Assembly (NCBI GenBank): GCA_910589045.1
Contig: CAJUSH010000005.1
Location: forward strand, 1-64,000
DNA from: an uncultured Eubacterium sp.
Lineage (GTDB): Bacteria > Bacillota_A > Clostridia > Lachnospirales > Lachnospiraceae
DNA length: 64,000 nucleotides
Reading direction: 5' to 3'
Program-made: the position numbers and the translations under genes
Notes under the pieces: model-generated
The model's input: only the letters and a program-made list of their open reading frames with translations
Databases searched by the model: none
Told to the model about the DNA's origin: nothing
In this document: piece by piece, positions 1 to 9,382 of the stretch
Position numbering within the stretch: position 1 is the stretch's first letter
Layout: each line of letters opens with the position of its first letter

Positions 1-486
1 TCCCCATTTTTGAATTTTGCACCTCTAAAACCTGCATAAAATCAGTGTTTTTCATAAAAAGGACAATCACAACTGACAGTTTCCCTTTCGTTTTGTATTT
101 ATGCGACTTTGCAGAAATTGGACAGGAAAAAATGGGAGAACTCAAAATAATTGCTTATAAAGTGAAACCTTCAATTTTACGTATATCTTCAGAATACCGG
201 CAACTATGACGAAAGGTGCAGCCAGATGTCCCGTTTTTTATATATTATTCGGGACAGTTTAAGCGCTCGGCAGATAAATCCAGTCGTGCATTAGACCTCG
301 ATTGAATTCCTTATCTCCCGAACTGCTAACCATATTTATTTTTTGTCGTTAATTCAACATTCTCTTTTATTCGATGATTTTTTGTTGTCTTTCAAATCTG
401 GAAAAGGAATTGAATGGACAATGACAAATGCTGAAACTCCTTGACAAATAAGGCTTTTTCTGTTTGTCATTATTATACCGTAATAG
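1..486. other. Gene-poor stretch, no supported gene
   Basis: This AT-rich stretch has no open frame with a ribosome binding site or recognisable protein on either strand. It lies directly upstream of an integrase remnant, so it is probably decayed mobile-element DNA. Nothing resembling spo0A, the usual neighbour of spoIVB in clostridia, is visible. Confidence 0.5.
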
Positions 487-654
487 CATACCTATACTTC
501 CAACCTGCTTGCCAATGGGGCACAGCCGAAAGACGTGCAGGAATTGTTAGGACACTCTGACATCAGCATGACCATGAACGTATATGCCCATGCTGACAGG
601 GAGGCAAAACGTAATTCTGCTAAACTTCTTGATAAGGTAGTGGGTAGTGATTAA
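487..654 (+). pseudogene. Tyrosine recombinase (integrase), C-terminal remnant
   Basis: A 55-codon open frame without a start codon ends at a TAA. It opens right after an in-frame TAG and reads HTYTSNLLANG, then VQELLGHSDISMTMNVYAHA. This is the C-terminal catalytic segment of phage/ICE tyrosine recombinases: the His of the H-x-x-R region equivalent, the LGH motif and the catalytic Tyr in the MNVYAHA box. The N-terminal core-binding domain and most of the catalytic domain are missing, so the gene is a dead fragment left by an integrated element. The identification is from motif recognition only. Confidence 0.8.
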
Positions 655-669
655 CAATCCGCAAAAGAG

Positions 670-712
670 TTTTCCCTTGTAAATACCCGGCAAGGGCAAA
701 AACAAGGGAAAA
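670..712. repeat. 11-bp inverted repeat after the integrase remnant
   Basis: TTTTCCCTTGT at 670-680 is the exact reverse complement of ACAAGGGAAAA at 702-712, with a 21-nt spacer. It starts 16 nt after the integrase stop. There is no T tract after either arm, so it is not a typical terminator; it could be an arm-type or attachment-site element, which is a guess. Confidence 0.4.
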
Positions 713-922
713 TGATACATAACGTAAGGTTCTAGGTACTACAAAGCCTTAAAAATAGGGAAAGTTTGAGCAATTCACTTTCAAGTTCCGATCGGAGCTT
801 ATAACCACATCGCCCGTTACAATTTCTTTCTGAAAAAAGTAACCACACATTTTTCAGGAAGGCTTTTAGCCAAAAAATCCGTTTCAATCTAATGGAGCCG
901 ATGCATCTATTCATGCCCGGGA

Positions 923-977
923 GCAGCGTGTTATTGATATTTGCAGAAAAAGCAAATATCAATAACACGCTGCTTTT
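923..977 (+). terminator. Perfect 22-bp palindromic stem-loop with T tract
   Basis: The arms at 923-944 and 952-973 are perfect reverse complements of 22 nt each, with a 7-nt loop, followed by TTTT at 974-977. This could act as a plus-strand intrinsic terminator, but no plus-strand gene ends just before it. It may be the relic of a mobile element end or of an excised gene's terminator. Confidence 0.5.
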
Positions 978-1098
978 CAAACTGTTTGTGATGCAGCCGG
1001 AGTATTGCCCGTATCAATTATCAATCCAATAGCCCGATAGATGGTGAAAATGCAGGCAATAAACGGAGCATTAGGCTTCGCAGCCATTCACCCGATTG

Positions 1099-2364
1099 CT
1101 ACAGTTCGTCCAGCATCCGTTCCGCAAAAATGCCATAGCCTCTCGTGGGATCGTCCACAAACACATGGGTGACCGCGCCGATGAGCCGTCCATTCTGGAT
1201 AATCGGGCTTCCGCTCATGCCCTGTACAATACCGCCGGTCTCCGCCAGAAGCCGCTCATCCACCACGCGGTAGCGGATGCCCTTGTTTTCCTCCTTCGGA
1301 TGGTAATCCACCGACTCAATCTCGATATCGTAGGTTGTGCGCTCGCCCGCCACCGAGCAGATGATCTGCGCCCTGCCCTGCTCGATCTCCTGCTTGTAGC
1401 CCACCGGGATTTCCTCGATTCCCTCCAGTGACTCCGGTATGTGATCCAGCTTCCCGAAAATACCGATCTGCGTGTTATCCCCAACGCTTCCAAGATAAGC
1501 CGACTGCCGGAACTGGATGAGCCCGGTCACCTCCCCCGGCTCACCCTTTTTGCCCTTGGAAATCCCTGTAATTTTTGTCTCGTAAATATCCCCGGTGCCG
1601 ATTTGCACCAGCTCTCCGGTGTCGATATCACTGACCCCATGGCCCAGCGCGCCGTAATCCTTGTCCTTTGTCACAAACGTCAGCGTGCCGATACCGGCTA
1701 TATCATCCCGCACCCAGATACCCAGCTTGTTTTTTCCGTCTGCCGCCATCTGAGGCTTCACCGCCACCTCAATGGTCTCTTTGCCGCGCAATACCTCCAG
1801 GACCATCTGTCCGCCATGTCCCTGCGCTACGGCATCCATGAGCTCCTCCTTGTTCTCCACCAAAACCCCGTCCACGCTTCGGATGATGTCTCCGCTCTTG
1901 ATGCGGTAGGCAGCAGGTGAAACGAGGGCGCCGCTCTCGTCGGTAAAGCTGCCGCATTCCACCACAAGCACGCCGGAATTTTTCAGATAGATACCGATGT
2001 TCGTCCCCGCAGCCGTCACCGTTTTGCGCTCGGTATAGTGCACCACCACCTGCTTCACCGGAAAGAGGCGAAACAGACGGCAGGAGAGAATCCCGTCATT
2101 AGTCGCCGCCGCCCCTACCCGCTGTGCGCCAAAGACAGGCTGCACATCCTCCGAGAAATCCAGGCTTACCGGAAGATCTGCCGCAAACTCCGGTATCTCC
2201 CCGTTCTCTTTTGATAAGTATATTTCATCCGGTATATAGGAGAGCAGCAGCAGATAAGAAAATGCCACCCATGTAAAAGCTCCTATGCACCTGCATAATC
2301 TTCGCCGGCTTCTGTTCCTGCTCCTGCATTTGCTCTTGATCGTTGTGTTTTTCTTCTGTTTCAC
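1099..2364 (-). CDS. spoIVB: SpoIVB serine peptidase (sigma-K checkpoint)
   Basis: The 421-residue protein has one membrane anchor near residues 27-45, a PDZ domain around 120-210 and a C-terminal S55 peptidase domain. The catalytic Ser lies in GMSGSP near residue 386 and the likely catalytic His in GHGVSD. In Bacillus the forespore secretes SpoIVB to cleave SpoIVFA and release pro-sigma-K processing in the mother cell. The start is GTG with AGGAGG eight bases upstream. It follows recN, but a terminator lies between them, so it probably has its own sporulation promoter. The usual downstream gene, spo0A, is absent; integrase debris lies there instead. Confidence 0.95.
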   Translation of the reverse strand: MKQKKNTTIKSKCRSRNRSRRRLCRCIGAFTWVAFSYLLLLSYIPDEIYLSKENGEIPEFAADLPVSLDFSEDVQPVFGAQRVGAAATNDGILSCRLFRLFPVKQVVVHYTERKTVTAAGTNIGIYLKNSGVLVVECGSFTDESGALVSPAAYRIKSGDIIRSVDGVLVENKEELMDAVAQGHGGQMVLEVLRGKETIEVAVKPQMAADGKNKLGIWVRDDIAGIGTLTFVTKDKDYGALGHGVSDIDTGELVQIGTGDIYETKITGISKGKKGEPGEVTGLIQFRQSAYLGSVGDNTQIGIFGKLDHIPESLEGIEEIPVGYKQEIEQGRAQIICSVAGERTTYDIEIESVDYHPKEENKGIRYRVVDERLLAETGGIVQGMSGSPIIQNGRLIGAVTHVFVDDPTRGYGIFAERMLDEL

Positions 2365-2448
2365 GGTGCATTCCTCCTGATTGGTTTACTGTTCAAATGT
2401 ATGCCGCCAGACCTTCACCACAGCAGCGCCATACGTAAAGCCATACTC

Positions 2449-2476
2449 AAAAAGGAGAGCAAAGCACTCGCTCTCC
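2449..2476 (-). terminator. Intrinsic terminator after recN
   Basis: Read on the minus strand, GGAGAGC and GCTCTCC (plus positions 2470-2476 and 2454-2460) form a 7-bp stem followed by TTTTT. It separates recN from spoIVB. Confidence 0.75.
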
Positions 2477-2516
2477 TCTCCCTTAGTATGGACATATTCA
2501 GATTTTCCAATCAGGT

Positions 2517-4184
2517 TTATTTCGCCTGCTTCGCCAATTTTTTCATTTCACGCGCACTTTTCAATACCGTATCCGTCACTGCCACACCGCCAAGCATCCG
2601 GCCCAGCTCTGCCACGCTCTTCTTGTCGTCTAAGAGCGTCACCGTTGTCACCGTCGCATGCCCCACCACATTTTTTTCAATATAAAAATGTGCATCCGCC
2701 ATCGCCGCGATCTGCGGCAGATGCGTAATACAGATAACCTGGTGATTCCCTGCAATCATGTGCAGCTTCTGTGACACCATCTGTGCGGTACGCCCGCTGA
2801 TTCCGGTGTCGATCTCGTCAAAAATGAGGGTTTCAATCTCGTCGTTCTCCGCCAGCACGGATTTCAGCGCCAGCATAATACGCGACAGCTCACCGCCCGA
2901 GGCGATGTCCTTGAGTTTTCGCAGCGGCTCCCCCGGATTTGTGGAAATCAAAAATTCCATTGCGTCAAAGCCGTTTGCGCTCATTTCCTTCGTCCGCTCA
3001 AACTCCAAATCAAAGCGCACATCCAGAAAATTCAAATCCTGCAGGGCCTGGAGCATCCTCTCCCGCAGTCTCGCCCCCGCTTCTTTTCGGATATCACTGA
3101 TCCGGCCGCAGAGCTTTTCCGCTTCTCTCTTCGCTTTTTCATATTGTTCCCGCAATTTTTTTTCATATGCATCAAAATTTTGAAGCTGCTCAATGCGCGC
3201 CTGCTTTTCCGCAAGCGCCTCCAGCACCCGGTCGATGGAATCCCCGTACTTTGCTTTGAGACGGTTGACCACATCCAGCCGCTCCTCCACCCGGGCAAAC
3301 CTCTCCCCGTCAAACTGTGCTTCGTCCATGTAGGAAGTAAGCCCCCGGTGAAAATCAGCCAGAAGCCCGTCAATCTGGGAAAGCTCGTCCGCGAGCGCGC
3401 ATAATTCCCCGTCATAATCCGCGACCGCGGACAATTCCCGAAGCGCCCGCGCGATCATCTCCCCGGCGCCCTCCTCTCCGGCCGCCTGCTCGGTGAGGGC
3501 GAGCGCCTCCAGGATTTTTTTGCTGTTTGAAATGCGCCTGTATTCCGTCTCAAGCGCCTCGTCCTCACCCGGGACAAGCCTCGCCGCCTCAATTTCCTGC
3601 ACCTCATACTCCAGAAACGCAAGCTCCCTTGCCTGCTCCTCCTTGTCGGTGCACTGCTCCTCAAGCTCCTGTTTGCAGGCGCGAAAGCTTTTGTATGCCG
3701 CCGCAAGCCGATGCTTCACATCCACAAGCTCTGCCTTTGCATAATCATCCAGATATTCCAGATGCCTGTTCGCATGCAGAAGCGACTGATGCTCATGCTG
3801 GCCGTGTATGTCGATGAGACAGGCTGCCGCCGCCTTCAGCCTCGAGGCGGGCACGCTCTCACCGTTGATCTTTGCGATGCTTCTGCCACCGGTAATCCTG
3901 CGCGAGAGAATGACCGCATCATCCTCCGGCTCGATCTCCAGCTCCCGGAGCTTGTCGCATACCGACTCCGTCAGATCCGTAAAAATAAGCTCCACGAAGC
4001 CCGCCTCCTCCTTTTCCCGAAGCAGGCTTTTATCCACACGCCCGCCCAGCGCGAAGCTGATGGAGTCGATAATAATCGATTTTCCAGCGCCGGTCTCCCC
4101 GGTGAGAATGTTTAAGCCGTCCAAAAGCTCCAGCTCCACCTCATCGATCAGCGCTATATTTTTCACATGTAAGCTCTGTAACAT
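2517..4184 (-). CDS. recN: DNA repair protein RecN
   Basis: RecN is an SMC-like ATPase that tethers DNA ends during double-strand break repair. This 555-residue protein has the Walker A motif GETGAGKS near residue 33, long alpha-helical coiled-coil arms in the middle, and the C-terminal signature SGGELSRIMLALK followed by Walker B in LIFDEIDTGISG. The length matches the family. The chosen ATG at 4184 has GGGAGG five bases upstream; an in-frame ATG nine codons earlier has no such site and would overlap argR. It is the last gene of the argR-recN pair before a terminator. Confidence 0.96.
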   Translation of the reverse strand: MLQSLHVKNIALIDEVELELLDGLNILTGETGAGKSIIIDSISFALGGRVDKSLLREKEEAGFVELIFTDLTESVCDKLRELEIEPEDDAVILSRRITGGRSIAKINGESVPASRLKAAAACLIDIHGQHEHQSLLHANRHLEYLDDYAKAELVDVKHRLAAAYKSFRACKQELEEQCTDKEEQARELAFLEYEVQEIEAARLVPGEDEALETEYRRISNSKKILEALALTEQAAGEEGAGEMIARALRELSAVADYDGELCALADELSQIDGLLADFHRGLTSYMDEAQFDGERFARVEERLDVVNRLKAKYGDSIDRVLEALAEKQARIEQLQNFDAYEKKLREQYEKAKREAEKLCGRISDIRKEAGARLRERMLQALQDLNFLDVRFDLEFERTKEMSANGFDAMEFLISTNPGEPLRKLKDIASGGELSRIMLALKSVLAENDEIETLIFDEIDTGISGRTAQMVSQKLHMIAGNHQVICITHLPQIAAMADAHFYIEKNVVGHATVTTVTLLDDKKSVAELGRMLGGVAVTDTVLKSAREMKKLAKQAK

Positions 4185-4197
4185 ATATCCTCCCAGT

Positions 4198-4650
4198 TCA
4201 ATCCGCCGCAAGCTTTTTCAGACGCGCCAGCAGCGCCTTCGCATCCTCACTCGTGCGCAGGGCACACATAATCGTGTCGTCCCCCGCAATGCTTCCGACA
4301 ATCTCCTCACACTGCATTCCGTCAAGAGCCGCCGCCACCGCCATCGCCATGCCGGAGACCGTTTTTACCACAAGAAGATTCTGTGCTGTATCCGCGGAGC
4401 GAAAGCCCTCCCGAAACACCCGGACGTATTTTCCCGCCAAATCGGTGCTGCTCCCCGTAAGCGCCGCGTAGCGCTGCTTTCCACTCTCCATCGCCACCTT
4501 CGTCAGCTTTAGCTCCCGAATGTCACGGGAAACGGTTGCCTGTGTGACCTGATAACCCTCACGCCTAAGATAATCCGAGAGCTCCTCCTGTGTCTCTATC
4601 TCAAAACGCTCGATCAATTCTAATATTTTTGCATGTCTGGTTGCCTTCAT
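4198..4650 (-). CDS. argR: Arginine repressor ArgR
   Basis: The 150-residue protein has the N-terminal winged helix-turn-helix (QATVSRDIRELKLTKV near residues 40-55) and the C-terminal hexamerisation and arginine-binding domain with GDDTI near residue 125. ArgR senses arginine and controls arginine synthesis and breakdown genes. Starting at MKATRHAKIL gives the standard family length; a longer frame to 4695 adds residues unlike any ArgR. The gene sits in its conserved position between nadK and recN, which says little about its targets. Confidence 0.95.
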   Translation of the reverse strand: MKATRHAKILELIERFEIETQEELSDYLRREGYQVTQATVSRDIRELKLTKVAMESGKQRYAALTGSSTDLAGKYVRVFREGFRSADTAQNLLVVKTVSGMAMAVAAALDGMQCEEIVGSIAGDDTIMCALRTSEDAKALLARLKKLAAD

Positions 4651-4730
4651 ATCCGTTTTTCTCCGCACACAGTCAAAGCACATGCCGGCAAACACAGCAT
4701 CCGATTGCCTGCGCCATCCCGCCGCATGTG

Positions 4731-5591
4731 CTAATGGTAAGACTGCATTTTCTTTCTCAGAATTTCAAGAAAGCTAAGCTTCCCCAGCTTTAAAATCCTG
4801 CAATCCTTTTTTGCCTGATGAATGACGATCTGATCGCCCACATCCAGGCAGGTATTGTAATCTCCGTCAATGCTCACCACCACCTGCTCATCCCCCTCCC
4901 GCCGCCTGCTGCCGATCTCCACCGTCACCTCGTCCTCCGCGCCGATCACGATGCTTTTGGCGTTCAGGGTGTGGGAATTGATGGGCGTAATGAGGATCAT
5001 CCGTGCCTTCGGGTCAACGATGGGACCTCCGGCCGAAAGATTATAGCCGGTGGAACCGGTGGGCGTGGAAATAATCACCCCGTCACCGTCAAACCGGTAC
5101 AGATACTGTCCGTTGACGTAGACGACCAGGCTGACAAGCTGCAGCGCACCGCTGCGATGAATCACGATATCGTTGAGCGCCGTCTGGGGCAAAAGCTGCT
5201 CTCCGGCCCGCACGGGGTGCCCGCTCAGGCGCATCCGTGCCTCCAGCACGAAATTGTCATCCATAATCTGATCAATGGCGCTAAAAACCGTCGTCTCCTC
5301 CAGCTCGCACAGATAGCCCAGCGTCCCTAAATTTACCCCGATGAGCGGCACATGCTTCTGCGCAGTATCCCGCGCCGCACGGATCAATGTCCCGTCACCG
5401 CCGATCACAAAAATCAGGTCCAGATCCTCCGGCAGAGCCTCCGGGCGGATGCAATCACTGTCATTTTCCTCACCGCGGCTCACATAATAGCCGCAGCGCC
5501 CGCCCTTCGTCTCGATGTAATCCTGCATGCTCCTGGTGAGCATGAGATTTTTATCCTTAAACGAATTTGTGATAATAAAAAAATGCTTCAT
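4731..5591 (-). CDS. nadK: NAD kinase
   Basis: NAD kinase phosphorylates NAD to NADP. The 286-residue protein carries the hallmark GGDGT motif near residue 59 (VIGGDGTLIRAARD) and the downstream TPTGSTGYNLSAGGPIV NAD-binding stretch. The start MKHFFIITNSFKD at 5591 is preceded by an AAGGAAAAGGG purine run and lies 13 bases after tlyA, indicating one operon. The frame is open further upstream through tlyA, but that sequence is not NadK-like. Confidence 0.96.
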   Translation of the reverse strand: MKHFFIITNSFKDKNLMLTRSMQDYIETKGGRCGYYVSRGEENDSDCIRPEALPEDLDLIFVIGGDGTLIRAARDTAQKHVPLIGVNLGTLGYLCELEETTVFSAIDQIMDDNFVLEARMRLSGHPVRAGEQLLPQTALNDIVIHRSGALQLVSLVVYVNGQYLYRFDGDGVIISTPTGSTGYNLSAGGPIVDPKARMILITPINSHTLNAKSIVIGAEDEVTVEIGSRRREGDEQVVVSIDGDYNTCLDVGDQIVIHQAKKDCRILKLGKLSFLEILRKKMQSYH

Positions 5592-5604
5592 CCCTTTTCC
5601 TTTT

Positions 5605-6477
5605 TCATCGATGCCGGCTCCCGGCACCCGTTTCCCCGGGCTGCTCCTGCGAAAGCCCCCTTTTTGGCACCCGGCCCGCATCCAGTGCGGTATGCGCCGC
5701 CTCCACCACAGCCTCGGGCGAAACCTGATCCGCAAGTGCCCCCGCACCGTCCCTGCTCAGGTGAATGAGGTATTCGATGTTGCCCTCAGGCCCCTTGATG
5801 GGTGAAAAATCCAGATGCAGTACCGTAAAGCCCAGCTCTCTTGCAAAGGCCGTAATGCGCGAAACAACCTCCAGATGCACCTGCGGGTCGCGCACCACGC
5901 CCTTTTTTCCTACCTTCTCCCGCCCCGCCTCGAACTGGGGCTTGATCAGACACACCATCTGCGCGCCGTCCGAAAGGAGGGGATATGCTGCCGGGAGTAC
6001 CTTTGTGAGGGAAATAAAGGAGACATCCACCGACGCGAAATCCAGCGCTTCCCCGATATCCCCCGGTGTGACATAGCGGATGTTCGTCTTTTCCATGCAG
6101 ACCACGCGCGAATCCTGCCTAAGCTTCCACGCAAACTGCCCGTAGCCAACGTCCACCGCGTACACCTTTTTCGCCCCGTTTTGCAGCATGCAGTCGGTAA
6201 AGCCCCCGGTGGAAGCGCCGATATCCATACATACCAGCCCCTCTAAGAACAGTCCGAACTGTCTGATCGCCTTCTCCAGCTTCAGCCCGCCGCGGCTCAC
6301 ATAGGCAAGCGTGCTTCCCCGCACCTCGATCACGGCCTCCGTGTCGATGCCCGCCCCCGCCTTGTCCTCCTTCTGCTCATTTACGTATACATTTCCCTCC
6401 ATGATCAGCGCCTTTGCCTTTTCCCTGGAGGGTGCCAGGTTCCGCTGCACAAGCAGCACATCCAAACGTTCCTTCAA
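5605..6477 (-). CDS. tlyA: TlyA family rRNA 2'-O-methyltransferase
   Basis: The 290-residue protein begins with an S4 RNA-binding domain (MKERLDVLLVQRNLAPSREK, residues 1-60) followed by an FtsJ-type SAM-dependent methyltransferase fold (MDIGASTGGFTDCML near residue 84, KPQFEAGREKVG near 180). Family members methylate the 2'-hydroxyl of cytidines in 16S or 23S rRNA; older annotations call it a hemolysin. It stands between dxs and nadK, as in many clostridia. Its last about 40 residues are rich in Gly, Ala and Arg and go beyond the conserved fold. Confidence 0.93.
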   Translation of the reverse strand: MKERLDVLLVQRNLAPSREKAKALIMEGNVYVNEQKEDKAGAGIDTEAVIEVRGSTLAYVSRGGLKLEKAIRQFGLFLEGLVCMDIGASTGGFTDCMLQNGAKKVYAVDVGYGQFAWKLRQDSRVVCMEKTNIRYVTPGDIGEALDFASVDVSFISLTKVLPAAYPLLSDGAQMVCLIKPQFEAGREKVGKKGVVRDPQVHLEVVSRITAFARELGFTVLHLDFSPIKGPEGNIEYLIHLSRDGAGALADQVSPEAVVEAAHTALDAGRVPKRGLSQEQPGETGAGSRHR

Positions 6478-6571
6478 ATACCTTTACCCCTTATCCTTCC
6501 CTGCCGCACACAGAATATTAAAATCAGACTTAACAAATAACCTTCAAAAAACCGATGCCTGTTTCACAGGC

Positions 6572-8443
6572 TCATCTCCCGATCACTTCCACAAGAATCC
6601 GCTTCACGATAAAGGACGCGTCCAGACCGACCTCCTCCTTCAGCTTTGCAGGGCTTCCCTGCTCCACAAACCGATCCGGAATCGCTGCCTGCAGCACCCG
6701 GATCGGCTGCCCGGTGTCTGTCAGAAACTGTGTCACCTGCTGCCCGAAGCCCCCCGTGATCACATTTTCCTCCAGCGTGACAAGCAGCTTGTGATCCGTC
6801 GAAAGTGACAAAAGAAGCTCCTCGTCCAGCGGCTTTGCGAAGCGCGCATTGATGAGCGTACACTGGTAATGAAGCTCCTTTAACTGCTCCCGCACCGCCA
6901 GCGCCGTCTCCACCATACTGCCGTAAGCGAGCAGTGCAATGTCTGTCTCGTCGTAGAGAATCTCCGACCTTCCGAGCACGACGGGGGCACGGAACTCCTT
7001 TAAGCCGTCGTAAGCCATGCCCCGCGGATAGCGGATGGCAATGGGACCGTCAAAATCAAAGGCAAAGGTAAGCATGTCCGCCAGCTCCCACTTGTTTTTC
7101 GGTGCCATAAGCACCAGATTCGGAATCGTCATCAGATAGGAAATGTCAAAAATCCCCTGATGGGTCTCACCGTCGCTCCCCACGATCCCCGCGCGGTCGA
7201 TGGCGAAAATTACGTGAAGCTTCTGTAAACATACATCGTGCAGAATCTGGTCATACGCCCGCTGCAAAAAAGAAGAATACACCACAAATACCGGGGTCAT
7301 CCCGCCCTGCGCCAGCCCTGCCGCAAAGGTTACCGCATGCTCCTCCGCGATACCCACGTCAAAAAAACGATCCGGAAACTGATTGTGAAAGCGCTTAAGT
7401 CCGGTTCCCGTCTCCATCGCCGCCGTGATCGCCGCAAGCCTCTCGTTCTTTTTCGCCGCCATGTTCATCACCGAGGCAAACACGTCGGTGTAATCCGGCT
7501 TCGTTTTTTTCACCGCCGGAAGCCCTGTCTCAATTTCAAATGCCCCCGTCCCGTGGAAGCGCGCCGGATGCCGCTCCGCCGGACGGTAGCCCTTACCCTT
7601 TTTTGTGATCACATGGACGATCACCGCCCCGTTTACCCGGGCTGCATATTTAAAGGTGCGCACCAGCTTTATGACGTCGTGCCCGTCCACCGGGCCAAGA
7701 TAGGTCAGCCCCATATTTTCAAAGAGCATCCCCGGTATGAAAAGCTGCTTGATGCTGCTCTTTGTCTTTCGGATGCGCTGTACCATCCGCTCGCCGTACA
7801 CCGGAATTTTCTGCAGGGAATCCATCACGCCGTTTTTCAGCTCCTGGTAAGAGTCCGCCGTGCGGATGCCCTCGAGATACCGCGACAAGCCCCCCACATT
7901 CGGCGAGATAGACATTTCGTTGTCGTTAAGCACGATCATAAAGTTTGTATCCAGCTTCGCCGCGTTATTCATCGCCTCAAACGCTATGCCGCCGGTGAGC
8001 GCGCCGTCCCCGATAACGGAAACGATCTTAAAGCTTTCACCCTGCAGATCCCGCGCCACCGCAAGCCCCAGCCCGGCGGATATGGACGTGGAGCTATGCC
8101 CCGTATCAAAAGCGTCCGCGCTGCTTTCGCACCGTTTCGGAAAGCCGCTCATTCCGCCAAATTCCCGCAGGGAATCAAAGCCCGCTCTTCGGCCGGTGAG
8201 CAGCTTGTGCGTATAGCTCTGGTGACCCACGTCCCAGATAATCCGGTCAACGGTCACGTCAAACACGATGTGCAGCGCCATCGTCAGCTCCACCACGCCG
8301 AGATTCGAGCCGAGATGCCCGCCGTGTACGCTGATCTTCTCGATCAGAAACTCCCGAATCTCCTCTGCAAGCGTCCCGTAGTCCCTCGGGTCGATCTTTT
8401 TTATATCGTTGACCTGTTCTATTTCATCCAACACGAATGCCAT
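6572..8443 (-). CDS. dxs: 1-deoxy-D-xylulose-5-phosphate synthase
   Basis: Dxs condenses pyruvate and glyceraldehyde 3-phosphate, using thiamine diphosphate, in the first step of the non-mevalonate isoprenoid pathway. The 623-residue protein shows GGHLGSNLGVVELT near residue 41, the ThDP motif GDGALTGGIAFEAMNN near 145 and DRAGIVGSDGETHQG near 420. The start has GGAGG eight bases upstream. It follows ispA by 38 bases; both feed polyprenyl synthesis. Its need for thiamine links it loosely to the thi operon later in this window. Confidence 0.97.
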   Translation of the reverse strand: MAFVLDEIEQVNDIKKIDPRDYGTLAEEIREFLIEKISVHGGHLGSNLGVVELTMALHIVFDVTVDRIIWDVGHQSYTHKLLTGRRAGFDSLREFGGMSGFPKRCESSADAFDTGHSSTSISAGLGLAVARDLQGESFKIVSVIGDGALTGGIAFEAMNNAAKLDTNFMIVLNDNEMSISPNVGGLSRYLEGIRTADSYQELKNGVMDSLQKIPVYGERMVQRIRKTKSSIKQLFIPGMLFENMGLTYLGPVDGHDVIKLVRTFKYAARVNGAVIVHVITKKGKGYRPAERHPARFHGTGAFEIETGLPAVKKTKPDYTDVFASVMNMAAKKNERLAAITAAMETGTGLKRFHNQFPDRFFDVGIAEEHAVTFAAGLAQGGMTPVFVVYSSFLQRAYDQILHDVCLQKLHVIFAIDRAGIVGSDGETHQGIFDISYLMTIPNLVLMAPKNKWELADMLTFAFDFDGPIAIRYPRGMAYDGLKEFRAPVVLGRSEILYDETDIALLAYGSMVETALAVREQLKELHYQCTLINARFAKPLDEELLLSLSTDHKLLVTLEENVITGGFGQQVTQFLTDTGQPIRVLQAAIPDRFVEQGSPAKLKEEVGLDASFIVKRILVEVIGR

Positions 8444-8481
8444 GCAGCGATCCTCCGACTTCTATTTTTATGCCAGTCTCA

Positions 8482-9381
8482 TCAGGCATCCCTCACCGTC
8501 AGAACACGGAACAGCTCCTCCAGAAATCCGGTATCCCGCCGAAGCTTCCGAAGCAGCCCGCACGCCTCTCTGGAAAGCCGCCGGACCTCCTTCGCGGACG
8601 CCTCAAGCCCCCGCAGCGACACATAGGTTGTCTTTGCGTTGCGCTCGTCGCTTCCGACCGGCTTGCCGAGCACCTCCTGCGTGCCCGTAACATCCAGCAC
8701 ATCGTCCTGAATCTGAAACGCAATCCCCACGTTCCTGGCCGCCTGCTCCATCAGCTCGACCTCAAAGGGCTTTGCATCCGCAAGAACCGCGCCGATCATC
8801 AGCGCCGACTCCATGAGCGCCGCCGTCTTTAAGGTGTGGATGCGCGTAATTTTATCGACGGTCATGTCAAGACTGCCCTCGGACTCCACATCGATCACCT
8901 GTCCGGCGAGCATACCATAAATGCCCGCCTTGTTCGCCAAAATCTGCATGGCACGCCCCACAAGCCGGGGATGCTCCGACAGGTCAAAGGCCTTTGCCGC
9001 CGTCTCAAACGCAAAATTTAAAAGCCCGTCCCCCGCCAGGATACCCATGGCCTCGCCATACTTCGCATGGGTCGTGAGCTTGCCGCGCCGGTATTCATCG
9101 TTGTCCATCGCCGGCAGGTCGTCATGCACCAGCGAATACGTATGGATCATCTCGATTGCCGCCGCAAACGGCTCGATCACCTGCTCCGTGCCCCCGAAAA
9201 TCCGGTAGCTCTCCAGCATCATGACCGGGCGCAGACGCTTGCCCCCGACAAGTGTGCTGTAAACCATCGCCTCCAAAACCGTTTTCTGCTCGCCGTCAAT
9301 ATAGGGCAGGTACGCCTTTAAAATCTCCTCGGCGCGCGCCCTGCGCTCTTTCAGCTCCTGACCCATTTTTTCGCCGTCCAT
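8482..9381 (-). CDS. ispA: Polyprenyl (farnesyl/geranyl) diphosphate synthase
   Basis: The 299-residue protein is a trans-prenyltransferase that chains isopentenyl diphosphate onto allylic primers. The first aspartate-rich motif is in HDDLPAMDND near residue 83 and the second in IQDDVLDVTG near 222; GGKRLRPVM marks the substrate site. I chose the ATG at 9381 because GGGAGGA lies seven bases upstream; it begins two bases after the xseB stop. A frame extension to 9429 lies inside xseB and is not family-like. Chain length cannot be fixed by eye; farnesyl is usual in this context. Confidence 0.94.
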   Translation of the reverse strand: MDGEKMGQELKERRARAEEILKAYLPYIDGEQKTVLEAMVYSTLVGGKRLRPVMMLESYRIFGGTEQVIEPFAAAIEMIHTYSLVHDDLPAMDNDEYRRGKLTTHAKYGEAMGILAGDGLLNFAFETAAKAFDLSEHPRLVGRAMQILANKAGIYGMLAGQVIDVESEGSLDMTVDKITRIHTLKTAALMESALMIGAVLADAKPFEVELMEQAARNVGIAFQIQDDVLDVTGTQEVLGKPVGSDERNAKTTYVSLRGLEASAKEVRRLSREACGLLRKLRRDTGFLEELFRVLTVRDA

Positions 9382-9382
9382 C

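Noticed and set aside
732..980. 82-codon minus-strand frame in the left gene-poor region
   Set aside because: It crosses the 22-bp palindrome, has no ribosome binding site and no recognisable sequence.
4651..4695. N-terminal extension of ArgR
   Set aside because: The residues before MKATRHAKIL are not seen in ArgR proteins and have no ribosome binding site upstream.
7238..8626. 462-codon plus-strand frame opposite dxs and ispA
   Set aside because: It is antisense to two clear enzymes, has no family motifs, and its Arg/His-rich composition is typical of the shadow of GC-rich coding DNA.
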